A stretch of DNA of 64,000 nucleotides from contig DATFYX010000044.1 of assembly GCA_035314825.1 (NCBI GenBank), positions 62,001 through 126,000 on the forward strand, in the 5' to 3' direction. Origin of the DNA: Candidatus Eremiobacteraceae bacterium (GTDB lineage: Bacteria; Vulcanimicrobiota; Vulcanimicrobiia; Eremiobacterales; Eremiobacteraceae). The translations under genes were made by a program, and so were the position numbers. Shown here in pieces: positions 8,323-16,245 of the stretch (the first letter of the stretch is position 1; every line of letters begins with the position of its first letter). The notes under the pieces were generated by a model. That model did no database searches and was not told the origin of the DNA. It was given only the letters and a program-made list of their open reading frames with translations.

Positions 8323-9069
8323 CTAGCCTCGCTCTTCCCCGACCGGCGACGGCTCTTTAGGCGGGATGTACAGCGTCGATCCGGTGGTCACGTCAACATC
8401 TGCGAGCGCGCCGACGGTCGTGCGTTGGATGAGCGGGCCGAACACCGAGTACTGCGATGCCTGGTAGACGATGGCCTGATGGTTTTCGCCGTAATACTCG
8501 ACGAGATAGCCTGCGAGCTTGGCGACGCCTTCGCGTCCGTACGTGATCTTGAAGCTAGGATCGCCGGTCACGGCCGGTTGCAACAACACCAGCGGGCTAT
8601 CCACGCTAAACGCTCGCCTTCTGAACACCAGATCGGATGCGTCGAAGATCTGCAACCCGCACGCGGCGGGATCGAGGTCAAGATCGGCGAGCAAACAATC
8701 CACCGAGGAGACCGCCGGCTGCATCGTCGCGGTGTGGCCATCGGCGCGAGCCTGGGCGATCGCGCGATGCATCGGATAGGCGAAGACGCCGGGGTGGCCG
8801 TAGGCGACCACGCATACTTTTGCGCCTGTGCGGACGCTCGCCATGATGCGCGAGACCATCTCTTCATACGTGTCGATGCGCGGCTTTTCGACGTCGTAGA
8901 GCGTGTGCAACGACTCGGCGCTGGCGTTTAGCTCAAGCACGCTGCCAGCGGCGACCGGATCGCCGACCAAGAAAAATACCTTATCGGCGCGTTCGATATG
9001 CCAGCGCGCTGCCGGCGTCAGGTCGCGTCCGGCGTCGATGCCCGCCCCGACAATGGTCAGGTCCGGCAA
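8323..9069 (-). CDS. Split-borosin peptide alpha-N-methyltransferase (OphMA/SonM type)
   Basis: The protein has the tetrapyrrole-methylase fold but borosin-type motifs. These are the N-terminal DLTIVGAGI (3-11), DKVFFLVGDP (29-38), SLHTLYDVEKPRIDTYEEM (53-71), YGHPGVFA (90-97), a block ending DCLLADLDLDP, and C-terminal STLYIPPKE. Tyr58, Arg64 and Tyr68 occupy the places of the Tyr/Arg/Tyr set known for backbone N-methylation in OphMA. Fungal OphMA fuses this domain to its substrate; bacterial split borosins such as SonM act on a separate precursor, and such a peptide is encoded directly upstream. The reading frame continues upstream without an ATG until 9234. I chose TTG 9069, which opens exactly at the domain, 17 bases after the precursor stop; GTG 9129 is the alternative. 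Confidence 0.8.
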   Translation of the reverse strand: MPDLTIVGAGIDAGRDLTPAARWHIERADKVFFLVGDPVAAGSVLELNASAESLHTLYDVEKPRIDTYEEMVSRIMASVRTGAKVCVVAYGHPGVFAYPMHRAIAQARADGHTATMQPAVSSVDCLLADLDLDPAACGLQIFDASDLVFRRRAFSVDSPLVLLQPAVTGDPSFKITYGREGVAKLAGYLVEYYGENHQAIVYQASQYSVFGPLIQRTTVGALADVDVTTGSTLYIPPKEPSPVGEERG

Positions 9070-9086
9070 TGGCGGTGTGGACCAGG

Positions 9087-9365
9087 CTATGAGTGCGGGT
9101 CTCCGCCACCGCCGGTACCACCGGGCCACACGTTGGGCCGCGGCGGTCCGTATGAGAAGGCTTGCATCGGCGTCACCCCAAGAGCCTTGTATTCCTCGGC
9201 GACCAGAGCCTCGATATCTTTGATCGAGCCCCACAAGAACGCTCTGATCTGCTTTTCCTTGAGACCGTGATGTTCGAATACTTTGAGGACTTGCTCATAG
9301 ACGTCTTTCGAGAAGTCCTTATGCTTGGTCTTCTCGAGAAACTTGACGAACGGGCCTTCTGGCAC
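9087..9365 (-). CDS. Candidate split-borosin precursor peptide with helical recognition domain and Gly/Pro-rich core
   Basis: The 92-residue protein starts at GTG 9365 with AAAGGAG six bases upstream. Residues 1-66 are predicted helical and charged; VLKVFEHHGLKEKQIRAFL and DIEALVAEEYKALGV fit the LigA-like borosin-binding domain of SonA-type precursors and the helical clasp of OphMA. Residues 67-92 switch to a low-complexity, Pro/Gly-rich tail (FSYGPPRPNVWPGGTGGGGD then PHS), the expected place of a core peptide. The gene lies immediately before the N-methyltransferase and is driven by its own promoter (9399-9427). Which residues are methylated, and whether the tail is released, cannot be read from sequence. 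A free-standing LigA-like protein of other function is the alternative. Confidence 0.72.
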   Translation of the reverse strand: MPEGPFVKFLEKTKHKDFSKDVYEQVLKVFEHHGLKEKQIRAFLWGSIKDIEALVAEEYKALGVTPMQAFSYGPPRPNVWPGGTGGGGDPHS

Positions 9366-9398
9366 GACGAACTCCTTTGCAGAACAAGAACCGACTCA

Positions 9399-9427
9399 TT
9401 TGTAGGTTCTCTCGAGAGAGCGGACAA
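9399..9427 (-). promoter_or_regulatory. Promoter of the borosin-type operon with a 12-bp palindrome in the spacer
   Basis: On the minus strand TTGTCC (9422-9427) and TACAAA (9399-9404) are separated by exactly 17 bases. The spacer contains the perfect palindrome TCTCTCGAGAGA (9408-9419), a likely operator. Transcription would start about 30 bases before the GTG of the precursor gene, leaving room for its AAAGGAG site. Confidence 0.5.
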
Positions 9428-9503
9428 GCGGCGTTCACCGACGTTCGTAAATGCCCTGCAATCGGAATGAGCGCTCTTTCCACGCAGCGAAACGGCGGCC
9501 GTG

Positions 9504-11534
9504 ATGAAGACACTCTTACTCGCCGTCTTGTCCGCGTTCGCGTTCGCCGGCGCGCCTCAAGCCGCGTCGGCTTCGAACGCTTCGAAGGCTTTGGATCTCG
9601 AGACCCTGCGCACGTACGTGGAAATACCCAGCCTCGCCATTTCTCCGGACGGCAGGCGCGTGGCGGCCGTCGTGCAGCGCCAGGACTTTACCACCAATCG
9701 CTACGTCGAGCGCATCGAGGTCATCGATTGCACGACGCACACGCGCACGCCGGTGACACCGGCATCATACGGCGTGACAGATCCGGCATGGTCCCCCAAC
9801 GGTGCCGCGATCGCGTACATCGCCGACGCGAATGACGCGCCGCAGATCTTCATCGTCTCCGTACGCGGCGGATCCGTCCGCCAGCTGACCCATCTGCCAC
9901 GTGGCGTCGACTCGTTCGCGTGGCGCCCTGACGGTTCGGCCATCGCGTACGCGACGCCGGATGCTGCGCCAGACGCAAAGTCCATCGCGGCCGGACTCGA
10001 TGCATTCGAGGTCGGCGATCAAGACTACCTGAGCACCGCCAAGCCGACGCCCTCGCATCTGTGGCTGCAAGCGATCGCCGGCGGCGCGCCGCGCCGTCTC
10101 ACCAGCGGCAGCTGGAGCCTACCCAAGGGCGAGCTCATCTACCCGCTGCCCGAGGTCGCTCCGATGCCGTTCTTCGCGTGGTCGCCCGACGGCGCTTCGA
10201 TCGTGTTCGCGCGCATGGACAATGCGTACAATTCCGATGCGGTCGGCACCGTGACCGACGTGCTGGACGTCGCCATCGGCTCGATCCGCAAGCTCACGGA
10301 CCACAAGCGCCTCGAGGCCGGCGCCATCTACTCGCCGGACGGCACTCGCATCGCGTACGCCTACGCGCGCGCCGATAATGCGCTAGCGCAGACGATGATG
10401 ATGATCGCGCCCGCGAGCGGCGGTGATGGTATCGCGGCGACGCAGACGCTCGACATCGACGCGATGGGCGCGCGCTGGCTGAGCGGGCATCGGCTGGTCG
10501 TCAACGCGTTTCAAGGGACCCGTTCGCGGCTGTTCATCGTCGGCGAGCACGGCGACTCGTCGCGCATCGATACGCAGGCGGTCGATCCGGTGCCCGGCAC
10601 GCTCGATGCCACTGCGGCAGGGCAGATCGCCTTCGCCGGTTCGGAACCGCAGCGCGCGACCGAGGTCTATTACATGGCTTCGACATTCGCCCCGCCGGTG
10701 CGGCTCACCGACTACAACGCGGCCATCGATGCGCGCGCGCAGAGCAAAGTCCAGAACATCGCGTGGACCGGACCCGACGGGTTTTCCGAAAGCGGCGTGC
10801 TTTTCTACCCGCCCTCGTACGTCGCCGGCAAGAAATACCCGCTGGTCTTGCAGATCCACGGCGGACCCACCGAATCGTCGATCGCGAGTTGGCGCGACAC
10901 CGATTGGCCGGGCCTGCCGCAGTACATCGCCGCGCACGGCTACCTCGTCTTCTCGCCCAACTATCGCGGCAGCGACGGCCAGGGCAACGCGTACCAGATC
11001 GCGATCTTCAACGATGCCGGCGACGGCCCGGGGCGCGACGTCATGGCCGGCATCGAGGCCGTCAAGAAGCTGGGCATCGTGGACGAGACGCGCATCGCGG
11101 TGTCCGGCTGGTCGTACGGCGGTTACATGACCGAGTGGCTCATCACGCACTACGCGGTGTGGAAGGCCGCGATGGCCGGCGCCGCGCCCGCGGACGCGTT
11201 CGTCGACTATGCGACATCGGACTACAACGTGCTGGGCCGCTTCTATTTCGGCGGTTCGCCGTGGGATTCGGCCGCACTGCTCCAAGCGTATCGCGACCAG
11301 TCGCCGCTCAGCTACGTCGCCAAAGTCACGGCGCCGACGCTGTTGCTGCACGATTCCGGCGACGTACGCGTACCGGTGATCCACTCATATGAGTTCTATC
11401 ACGGGCTCAAGGACAGCCACCTGCCGGTGACGTTCGTCGTTTATCCGGTGAGCGGGCACTATCCGAACGACCCGGTGCGCTCCGAGGACATCTACCGGCG
11501 CTGGGCGGCCTGGATGGACCGCTATCTGAAGTGA
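9504..11534 (+). CDS. Secreted S9-family (prolyl oligopeptidase/dipeptidyl peptidase-like) serine peptidase
   Basis: The 676-residue protein has a Sec signal peptide (about 1-24). A seven-bladed TolB/DPP-like beta-propeller follows, with repeated ISPDG, WSPNG, WRPDG and YSPDG motifs, and then an alpha/beta-hydrolase domain from about residue 415. The catalytic triad is Ser537 in GWSYGGY, Asp620 in DSGDVRVP and His652 in SGHYPN. Such enzymes cleave short peptides, often after proline or with X-Ala/X-Pro N-termini, in the periplasm. The gene is divergent from the borosin-type precursor, 138 bases away. An S9 enzyme (OphP) is linked to omphalotin, but S9 genes are common, so a link here is only a hypothesis. 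GTG 9501 is an alternative start. Confidence 0.9.
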   Translation: MKTLLLAVLSAFAFAGAPQAASASNASKALDLETLRTYVEIPSLAISPDGRRVAAVVQRQDFTTNRYVERIEVIDCTTHTRTPVTPASYGVTDPAWSPNGAAIAYIADANDAPQIFIVSVRGGSVRQLTHLPRGVDSFAWRPDGSAIAYATPDAAPDAKSIAAGLDAFEVGDQDYLSTAKPTPSHLWLQAIAGGAPRRLTSGSWSLPKGELIYPLPEVAPMPFFAWSPDGASIVFARMDNAYNSDAVGTVTDVLDVAIGSIRKLTDHKRLEAGAIYSPDGTRIAYAYARADNALAQTMMMIAPASGGDGIAATQTLDIDAMGARWLSGHRLVVNAFQGTRSRLFIVGEHGDSSRIDTQAVDPVPGTLDATAAGQIAFAGSEPQRATEVYYMASTFAPPVRLTDYNAAIDARAQSKVQNIAWTGPDGFSESGVLFYPPSYVAGKKYPLVLQIHGGPTESSIASWRDTDWPGLPQYIAAHGYLVFSPNYRGSDGQGNAYQIAIFNDAGDGPGRDVMAGIEAVKKLGIVDETRIAVSGWSYGGYMTEWLITHYAVWKAAMAGAAPADAFVDYATSDYNVLGRFYFGGSPWDSAALLQAYRDQSPLSYVAKVTAPTLLLHDSGDVRVPVIHSYEFYHGLKDSHLPVTFVVYPVSGHYPNDPVRSEDIYRRWAAWMDRYLK

Positions 11535-11552
11535 CGCCGCCGTACGGACCCG

Positions 11553-14500
11553 TCAGTACTTCATGCTCAAGAAGAACGTCCACTGGCGCGGTGGGCCTAA
11601 CGCTTCGCTTTCGTACGGATACGGAGTGTAGTTGTTCTGGAACGGCTCGCAGCCGAACTGGTTGACCACGCCGGCCGGGCACTGATTCGTGTTGAAGCCC
11701 GAGCCGACTCCGTAGCCACCCAGGCCATTGGGAACGTAATATGGATTGTTCGCGACCACCGCGGGCGTGTAATTGCCCAGCAGGTTGAGCACGCGCACGC
11801 CGACTTGGAAGTTGTTGGGGCCGCGGCCGATGTCTTGCGAGATGCTGGCGTTGACGGTGAGGATCTGCGGACCGCGCAATGACCCCGGGTCCGGTCCCTC
11901 GGGCGTGCCGCGCGACGACACGATGTTCGGTGCGGTGATCGTGCCCGGATTGGTCGGATCGGTGAAGTAGTACGCTTCCGACGGCGTCGAGGCGGCCAGA
12001 TCGGTGTTGAGCACCTGATACGGGACCGTGCTGGTCGGATCGCCCGTGCAGGTCGGCACCTGGCTGCACGGGAGGAAGACGAAGGTCTTGGTCCCCACGC
12101 CATACGGATAGCCGTATTCGTACGGGATATCGACCGAGGCGTGCAGGCCCTGGCGCGAGTCGTATGCGACCACGAGATTGGCGACCAGCGGCGACACATA
12201 CGTCACGTGGAAGAAATGACCGGCGGCCAGCGCCGCGTTGTTGACGGTCGGGAAGAAGTCGCTATCGTAATTGGCGAGCGTGTTGTCGTACGTCGCGTTG
12301 AAGAACCCGGAAAACCCGAACGTCGCCTGTTTTTGCACTTCGAACTCGACGCCGGTATTCGAGTTGATACCCGCGTTCACCGAGCGCGCCGGTCCGAACA
12401 CCGGCGTACCGCTGGGGAGGTTGAACAGGAAATTCGAACTGGTGACCACGTAGTCGGTGCCGCGGCGGTAGTAGGGAGTGATCTTCGTGTCCAGCCCATG
12501 GCCGAAGTCGTGCTCGTACGAGAAATCGTAATTGATCGCACGCTGCGGAACGACAGGCGTGAATGACTGGAAGTTGTTGGTGTTCAGGTCGGCCAGGATC
12601 TGCTGCTGCAGGTTTGAGAAGCCGTTACAGCTCGCGTTGGAGTTCGCCGGGTCGACGCCGTTGACGCACGTCGGGCTGTAACCCGGCAGCGGCTGGAAGC
12701 AGCCGCTCGCAATCGTGCAGTTCGCCAGCGACGGATCGATGCGATACGAGTTCTGGACGGCCGAGATCGGCTCGAACTCGATGTTCTTGCCATACGATGC
12801 GCGCACGACGTCGTGCGGGCCGAGCTGGTACGAGACGGCGATGCGCGGGCTGATCTGCGACGGGCGCGTGACGTCGGTGCCGATCGGCGAGCCCGGCAAG
12901 GTGACGATGTTGCATGGCGGATTCGGAGGAGCGCCGCAGCCCGCTGGCGTCGTGTCGTCGGTGTAGTAGCTGATGTTCTGCGCCGCGGCGTCGCTGGGCA
13001 GGCCGATGACCTCCATGTCGTAGCGTACGCCGAACGTCACGGTAAGCAAGTCGTTCGGCTGCCAGCGGTCCTTGACGTAGAAATCGTAGCGATGGATCGG
13101 CGCGTCCGTGTACGACGTACTGTCCGCGAAGGTGTTCAGCGGCGCGAGCGGTCCGCTGGTCGGCAGAGTCGTGCCAAGCGTCGCGTTGAGCTGCGCGTTA
13201 AGCGGGCCGATGTAGCAGCCACCGACGCCCGGGCCAGGATTCGTGGTCAGCAGCAATTGCTGGCAGCCGATGCCTTCGAGCGGCTCGACGATGGGCTCGA
13301 AACTGGGGAACGCGGCCTTGAAGAGCGAGGAGTAGTACGTATACGTGCCGCCCGCACCGAGCTCGTGGTGGTTGCTGAGCTGATTGTCGTAGTCTGCTTG
13401 GATCCCGAGCCCGACGGTGTTCAGATCCTGATACGTGTCCGAAAACGATCCGACATTGTACGGATAGGAAGACACGAGATTCTCGCTCGTGCGGAACAGC
13501 GTCAGATCGCCGAAGCTCGACGCGCTGAACTGGCGCTTGTAGTTGAGCTTGTCGATGGTCGAGTTGAACGTCTGCGTGTCGACCGCGTTGATGTTCTGAT
13601 TCACGGCAGCCTGGCCGGGATACAGCGTGATGAAATTGGACAGCGGCACACAGGGCGTCGGGTTGCATGGGAAGTTGAGCAGATTCGTGCCGGCCTCGTC
13701 GTTGCCGTTGATCGTCGGGTAGGGCGCCTGCGCCGGATTGATCAGCGTCGCGAAGTCGAAGGTCTGGCCGCTCAGGTTGGAAAGGAACTGCACTTCGTTG
13801 CGGTTGTCGCCGCCCCAGCGATAGAAGAAATTGCCCACCACGTCGTTGAGCGTGGTGAAGTTCTGGTATCCCAGGGTCAGCGGCAGCAGCGTCGCGTTGT
13901 TGCCATAGTCGGTCGCCATGCGCTGGCCGCCGAACGAGAAGTAATAGCTAAAGCGGTTGTCCGGCGTCGCGCTGCCGTAGTCCATCGAGATCTCGTGATC
14001 GTACTCGTGCCAGCCTAGGCGGAAGGTCGCTTGGCCGGCGCCCGGATACGCGCCCCGTTTTATGACCTCGTTGATCACGCCCGAATTGGTGTTGCCCGAG
14101 GCCACGTCGTAGCCGCCGGTCGCCAGCTGCACGCTGCGCGCGCCGTTGAGCGTGACCGCGTTGAGGAACTGGCCGGTGACCGGGTCGGTGTTGTCGACGC
14201 CGTCGAGCTGATAGCCGACGTCGTTCTCCGCGCCCGCGCGGATGACTGGATAGCCCGCGTAGTCGGTGGTCACACCGGGCAGCGAATTGAACGCTTGGAA
14301 GCCGTTGAGGTCTTGCGGTGTGCCGTTGATGTCTTGCAGCGTGCGCTGGTTCACGACATAGCTGCTCGCGGTCGTCGCAGGTTGCACCAGTGACTGAGCG
14401 CTGCGCACCGTCACCGTGCCGAGGGATTTCGGTCCGGTCTGCATCACCGCGTCCACGCGACGGGTCTGATCCTGCGTCACCGTCACGCCGGGCACGAAGG

Positions 14501-14774
14501 TCGTCTGAAAGCCGGCCTTGATGAACGTGACGACGTAGGTGTCGAGCGACAATCCGTTGAGGGCGTAGAATCCGTTGCCCGCGGTGATCGTCTTTGAGGT
14601 GCCTGACGGAGCGGCCGCGCTGACCTGCACCGCCGCAATCGGATGGCCGCCGCCGTCGGTGACGGTGCCGTTGATCGCGCCGGTCGTGCCGGCCCTGGCG
14701 GGCGAAACCTGCGCGCACAGGAGCGCGAATCCGACAGCGAGTGAAATGGCTGAAATACGCAAAATCGAACGCAT
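11553..14774 (-). CDS. TonB-dependent outer-membrane receptor with N-terminal carboxypeptidase-regulatory-like domain
   Basis: The 1,073-residue protein begins with a signal peptide (about 1-29). A CarboxypepD_reg-like beta-sandwich follows (about 30-115, INGTVTDGGGHPIAAVQV). Next come a plug domain (about 125-245; LDGVDNTDPVTGQF) and a large 22-strand barrel rich in Tyr, Asn and Asp, ending in an aromatic strand (WTFFLSMKY). Such receptors import large nutrients, such as peptides, glycans or siderophores, using TonB energy. Start is ATG 14774 with GGGGGAG nine bases upstream; a longer start at 14792 is less likely. It converges on the S9 peptidase gene with 18 bases between stops. Import of peptide fragments is possible but unproven. 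Confidence 0.93.
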   Translation of the reverse strand: MRSILRISAISLAVGFALLCAQVSPARAGTTGAINGTVTDGGGHPIAAVQVSAAAPSGTSKTITAGNGFYALNGLSLDTYVVTFIKAGFQTTFVPGVTVTQDQTRRVDAVMQTGPKSLGTVTVRSAQSLVQPATTASSYVVNQRTLQDINGTPQDLNGFQAFNSLPGVTTDYAGYPVIRAGAENDVGYQLDGVDNTDPVTGQFLNAVTLNGARSVQLATGGYDVASGNTNSGVINEVIKRGAYPGAGQATFRLGWHEYDHEISMDYGSATPDNRFSYYFSFGGQRMATDYGNNATLLPLTLGYQNFTTLNDVVGNFFYRWGGDNRNEVQFLSNLSGQTFDFATLINPAQAPYPTINGNDEAGTNLLNFPCNPTPCVPLSNFITLYPGQAAVNQNINAVDTQTFNSTIDKLNYKRQFSASSFGDLTLFRTSENLVSSYPYNVGSFSDTYQDLNTVGLGIQADYDNQLSNHHELGAGGTYTYYSSLFKAAFPSFEPIVEPLEGIGCQQLLLTTNPGPGVGGCYIGPLNAQLNATLGTTLPTSGPLAPLNTFADSTSYTDAPIHRYDFYVKDRWQPNDLLTVTFGVRYDMEVIGLPSDAAAQNISYYTDDTTPAGCGAPPNPPCNIVTLPGSPIGTDVTRPSQISPRIAVSYQLGPHDVVRASYGKNIEFEPISAVQNSYRIDPSLANCTIASGCFQPLPGYSPTCVNGVDPANSNASCNGFSNLQQQILADLNTNNFQSFTPVVPQRAINYDFSYEHDFGHGLDTKITPYYRRGTDYVVTSSNFLFNLPSGTPVFGPARSVNAGINSNTGVEFEVQKQATFGFSGFFNATYDNTLANYDSDFFPTVNNAALAAGHFFHVTYVSPLVANLVVAYDSRQGLHASVDIPYEYGYPYGVGTKTFVFLPCSQVPTCTGDPTSTVPYQVLNTDLAASTPSEAYYFTDPTNPGTITAPNIVSSRGTPEGPDPGSLRGPQILTVNASISQDIGRGPNNFQVGVRVLNLLGNYTPAVVANNPYYVPNGLGGYGVGSGFNTNQCPAGVVNQFGCEPFQNNYTPYPYESEALGPPRQWTFFLSMKY

Positions 14775-14982
14775 GATGAGCGACTCCCCCATGGCGACGT
14801 AGCGCGCAATTTCGCCTCAGGCGTCATGCGGCTCCTGGCCAGCCGCTGTGCCGTAGAATCTCTCTCATCTATTGATGGATTGGCGAATTCGTTCGGAGCG
14901 GCCGACGATAGGACACGGGCTCCCGAACGTAACGCGCAGCGCATCGAGGCGAAACGAGCGCTGGCGGCTAAACGCCGCTGCG

Positions 14983-15636
14983 ATGGACGACGCCCGCGCC
15001 GCAGTCAAGCCGCCGCGGCACGAACATACGGTGCGGCGGCTCGAGACGTTCAGCGATATCGTCATCGCCTTCACGCTCTCGCAGCTCGCCTTTACGCTGA
15101 AGGTCCCGCGCGCCAGCGGCGATCTGTTAGCGCACCCGATCCATATCGTGACGTTCGTGGCGAGTTTCGCGTTCGTCTGCGCGCTGTGGTGGCTGCATCA
15201 CCGGTTGTTCGCGCGCTACTTCTATCCGGATACGCCGAGCGTGTTGCTCAACTTCACGTTTCTCGCGGCGACGGTCTTCGTCGCCTACTCGCTGTTGTTA
15301 GTATCGACGTTCGGCGACGACGTGTCGCTCGGCGCGTATTTCGCGAGCATCGGGCTCGCCTACTCGCTGCTCGCGGTGTTGATCGCAAAGGGGCTGCGCG
15401 ATCCGCGGATTCAGCTCGATGATGCGGACCGCAATGATGGCGCGCAGCTGGCCAGGCGCATCGGCATCGGCGGCGGGGGCTGTCTCGCCTCAGCGCTCGT
15501 CGCGCTGTTCGGCGGCAGCCCGCGCGAGGTCATGGCCGTTCTGGCCGCCACGCTCGCGGCGACGGTATTCGTAGCCGTGCGACAACGGCTCGCACGGCGG
15601 CGTGCGCAACGAGAAGCGAAGGAGCCGGTCCCCTAG
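14983..15636 (+). CDS. TMEM175/DUF1211-family membrane protein (putative K+ channel)
   Basis: The 217-residue protein starts with a short polar segment and the RRLETFSDIVIAFTLSQLAF helix. It contains the R-x3-FSD signature of the first helix of bacterial TMEM175 potassium channels. Five or six hydrophobic segments follow (LAHPIHIVTFVASFAFVCAL, VLLNFTFLAATVFVAYSLLL and others). Bacterial TMEM175 subunits form tetrameric leak-type K+ channels. ATG 14983 is chosen because it precedes the conserved region; an ATG at 14872 would add 37 non-conserved residues. Its stop overlaps the convergent DoxX gene by four bases. Confidence 0.75.
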   Translation: MDDARAAVKPPRHEHTVRRLETFSDIVIAFTLSQLAFTLKVPRASGDLLAHPIHIVTFVASFAFVCALWWLHHRLFARYFYPDTPSVLLNFTFLAATVFVAYSLLLVSTFGDDVSLGAYFASIGLAYSLLAVLIAKGLRDPRIQLDDADRNDGAQLARRIGIGGGGCLASALVALFGGSPREVMAVLAATLAATVFVAVRQRLARRRAQREAKEPVP

Positions 15637-16145
15637 GAGGTGGCAGCGGCTTTTGGTACCCGACGGACGACCAAAGAGAGCAGTGCGCCGACAACCGCCG
15701 CGACGATGATGATCCAACCCGCGTTGGGTTGGCTCAACAGCGCCAGCGGCGCTACGGCGTCAAGCGAGTACGCGCCCGAGCCGGCGCCCGCGATGGCGAA
15801 TGCCGCCGCGATGTTGGCGAGATTGTACTCGTAGCCGCCGTTGGTCATCCAAAAGCCCTTGGGGATATGGACGGTCGCGATCGCCACGATCATCACCGCG
15901 ATGATCAGCGCGGGCCCGACGGGGTTGAGCCAGCCGAGCAGGGTCAGCAGCCCGCCGACGAACTCACCCGCGCCCGCGACGAACGCGAAGAGCACGCCGG
16001 GCTTCATGCCGAGGCCCTCAAAGAATCCACCGGTCCCCTTGAGGCCGTAGCCGCCGAACCAGCCGAACAGTTTTTGCGCGCCGTGGGCGATGAAAATCCA
16101 ACCGAGCAGCACGCGTGCGATAAGGAGGGCTAAGCTTGTAAACAT
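15633..16145 (-). CDS. DoxX-family membrane protein
   Basis: The 170-residue protein has four transmembrane helices. The first contains ARVLLGWIFIAHGAQKLFGW, and GAGEFVGGLLTLLGWLNP follows, both typical of DoxX/YphA-like oxidoreductase-associated membrane proteins. Family members have been linked to redox homeostasis and terminal oxidase modules, but the biochemical role is not settled. A -10 hexamer TATAAT lies so close to ATG 16145 that the start codon would be the first transcribed base. A GTG at 16199 would add 18 hydrophobic residues and is less likely. Confidence 0.8.
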   Translation of the reverse strand: MFTSLALLIARVLLGWIFIAHGAQKLFGWFGGYGLKGTGGFFEGLGMKPGVLFAFVAGAGEFVGGLLTLLGWLNPVGPALIIAVMIVAIATVHIPKGFWMTNGGYEYNLANIAAAFAIAGAGSGAYSLDAVAPLALLSQPNAGWIIIVAAVVGALLSLVVRRVPKAAATS

Positions 16146-16151
16146 GCGCAC

Positions 16152-16180
16152 ATTATAGACAGTCAGAGCCAAAAGGAGAA
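16152..16180 (-). promoter_or_regulatory. Promoter of the DoxX gene, apparently leaderless
   Basis: On the minus strand TATAAT (16152-16157) stands 17 bases after TTCTCC (16175-16180). Six bases separate it from the A of ATG 16145, so transcription would start at the start codon itself. No Shine-Dalgarno is present, which fits leaderless translation. Confidence 0.45.
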
Positions 16181-16245
16181 GTACTGACTTTTCTGACACA
16201 CGCTTCCGTGCGTGAAACTTACTCCAAGGAATCTAATGCGTGAAA

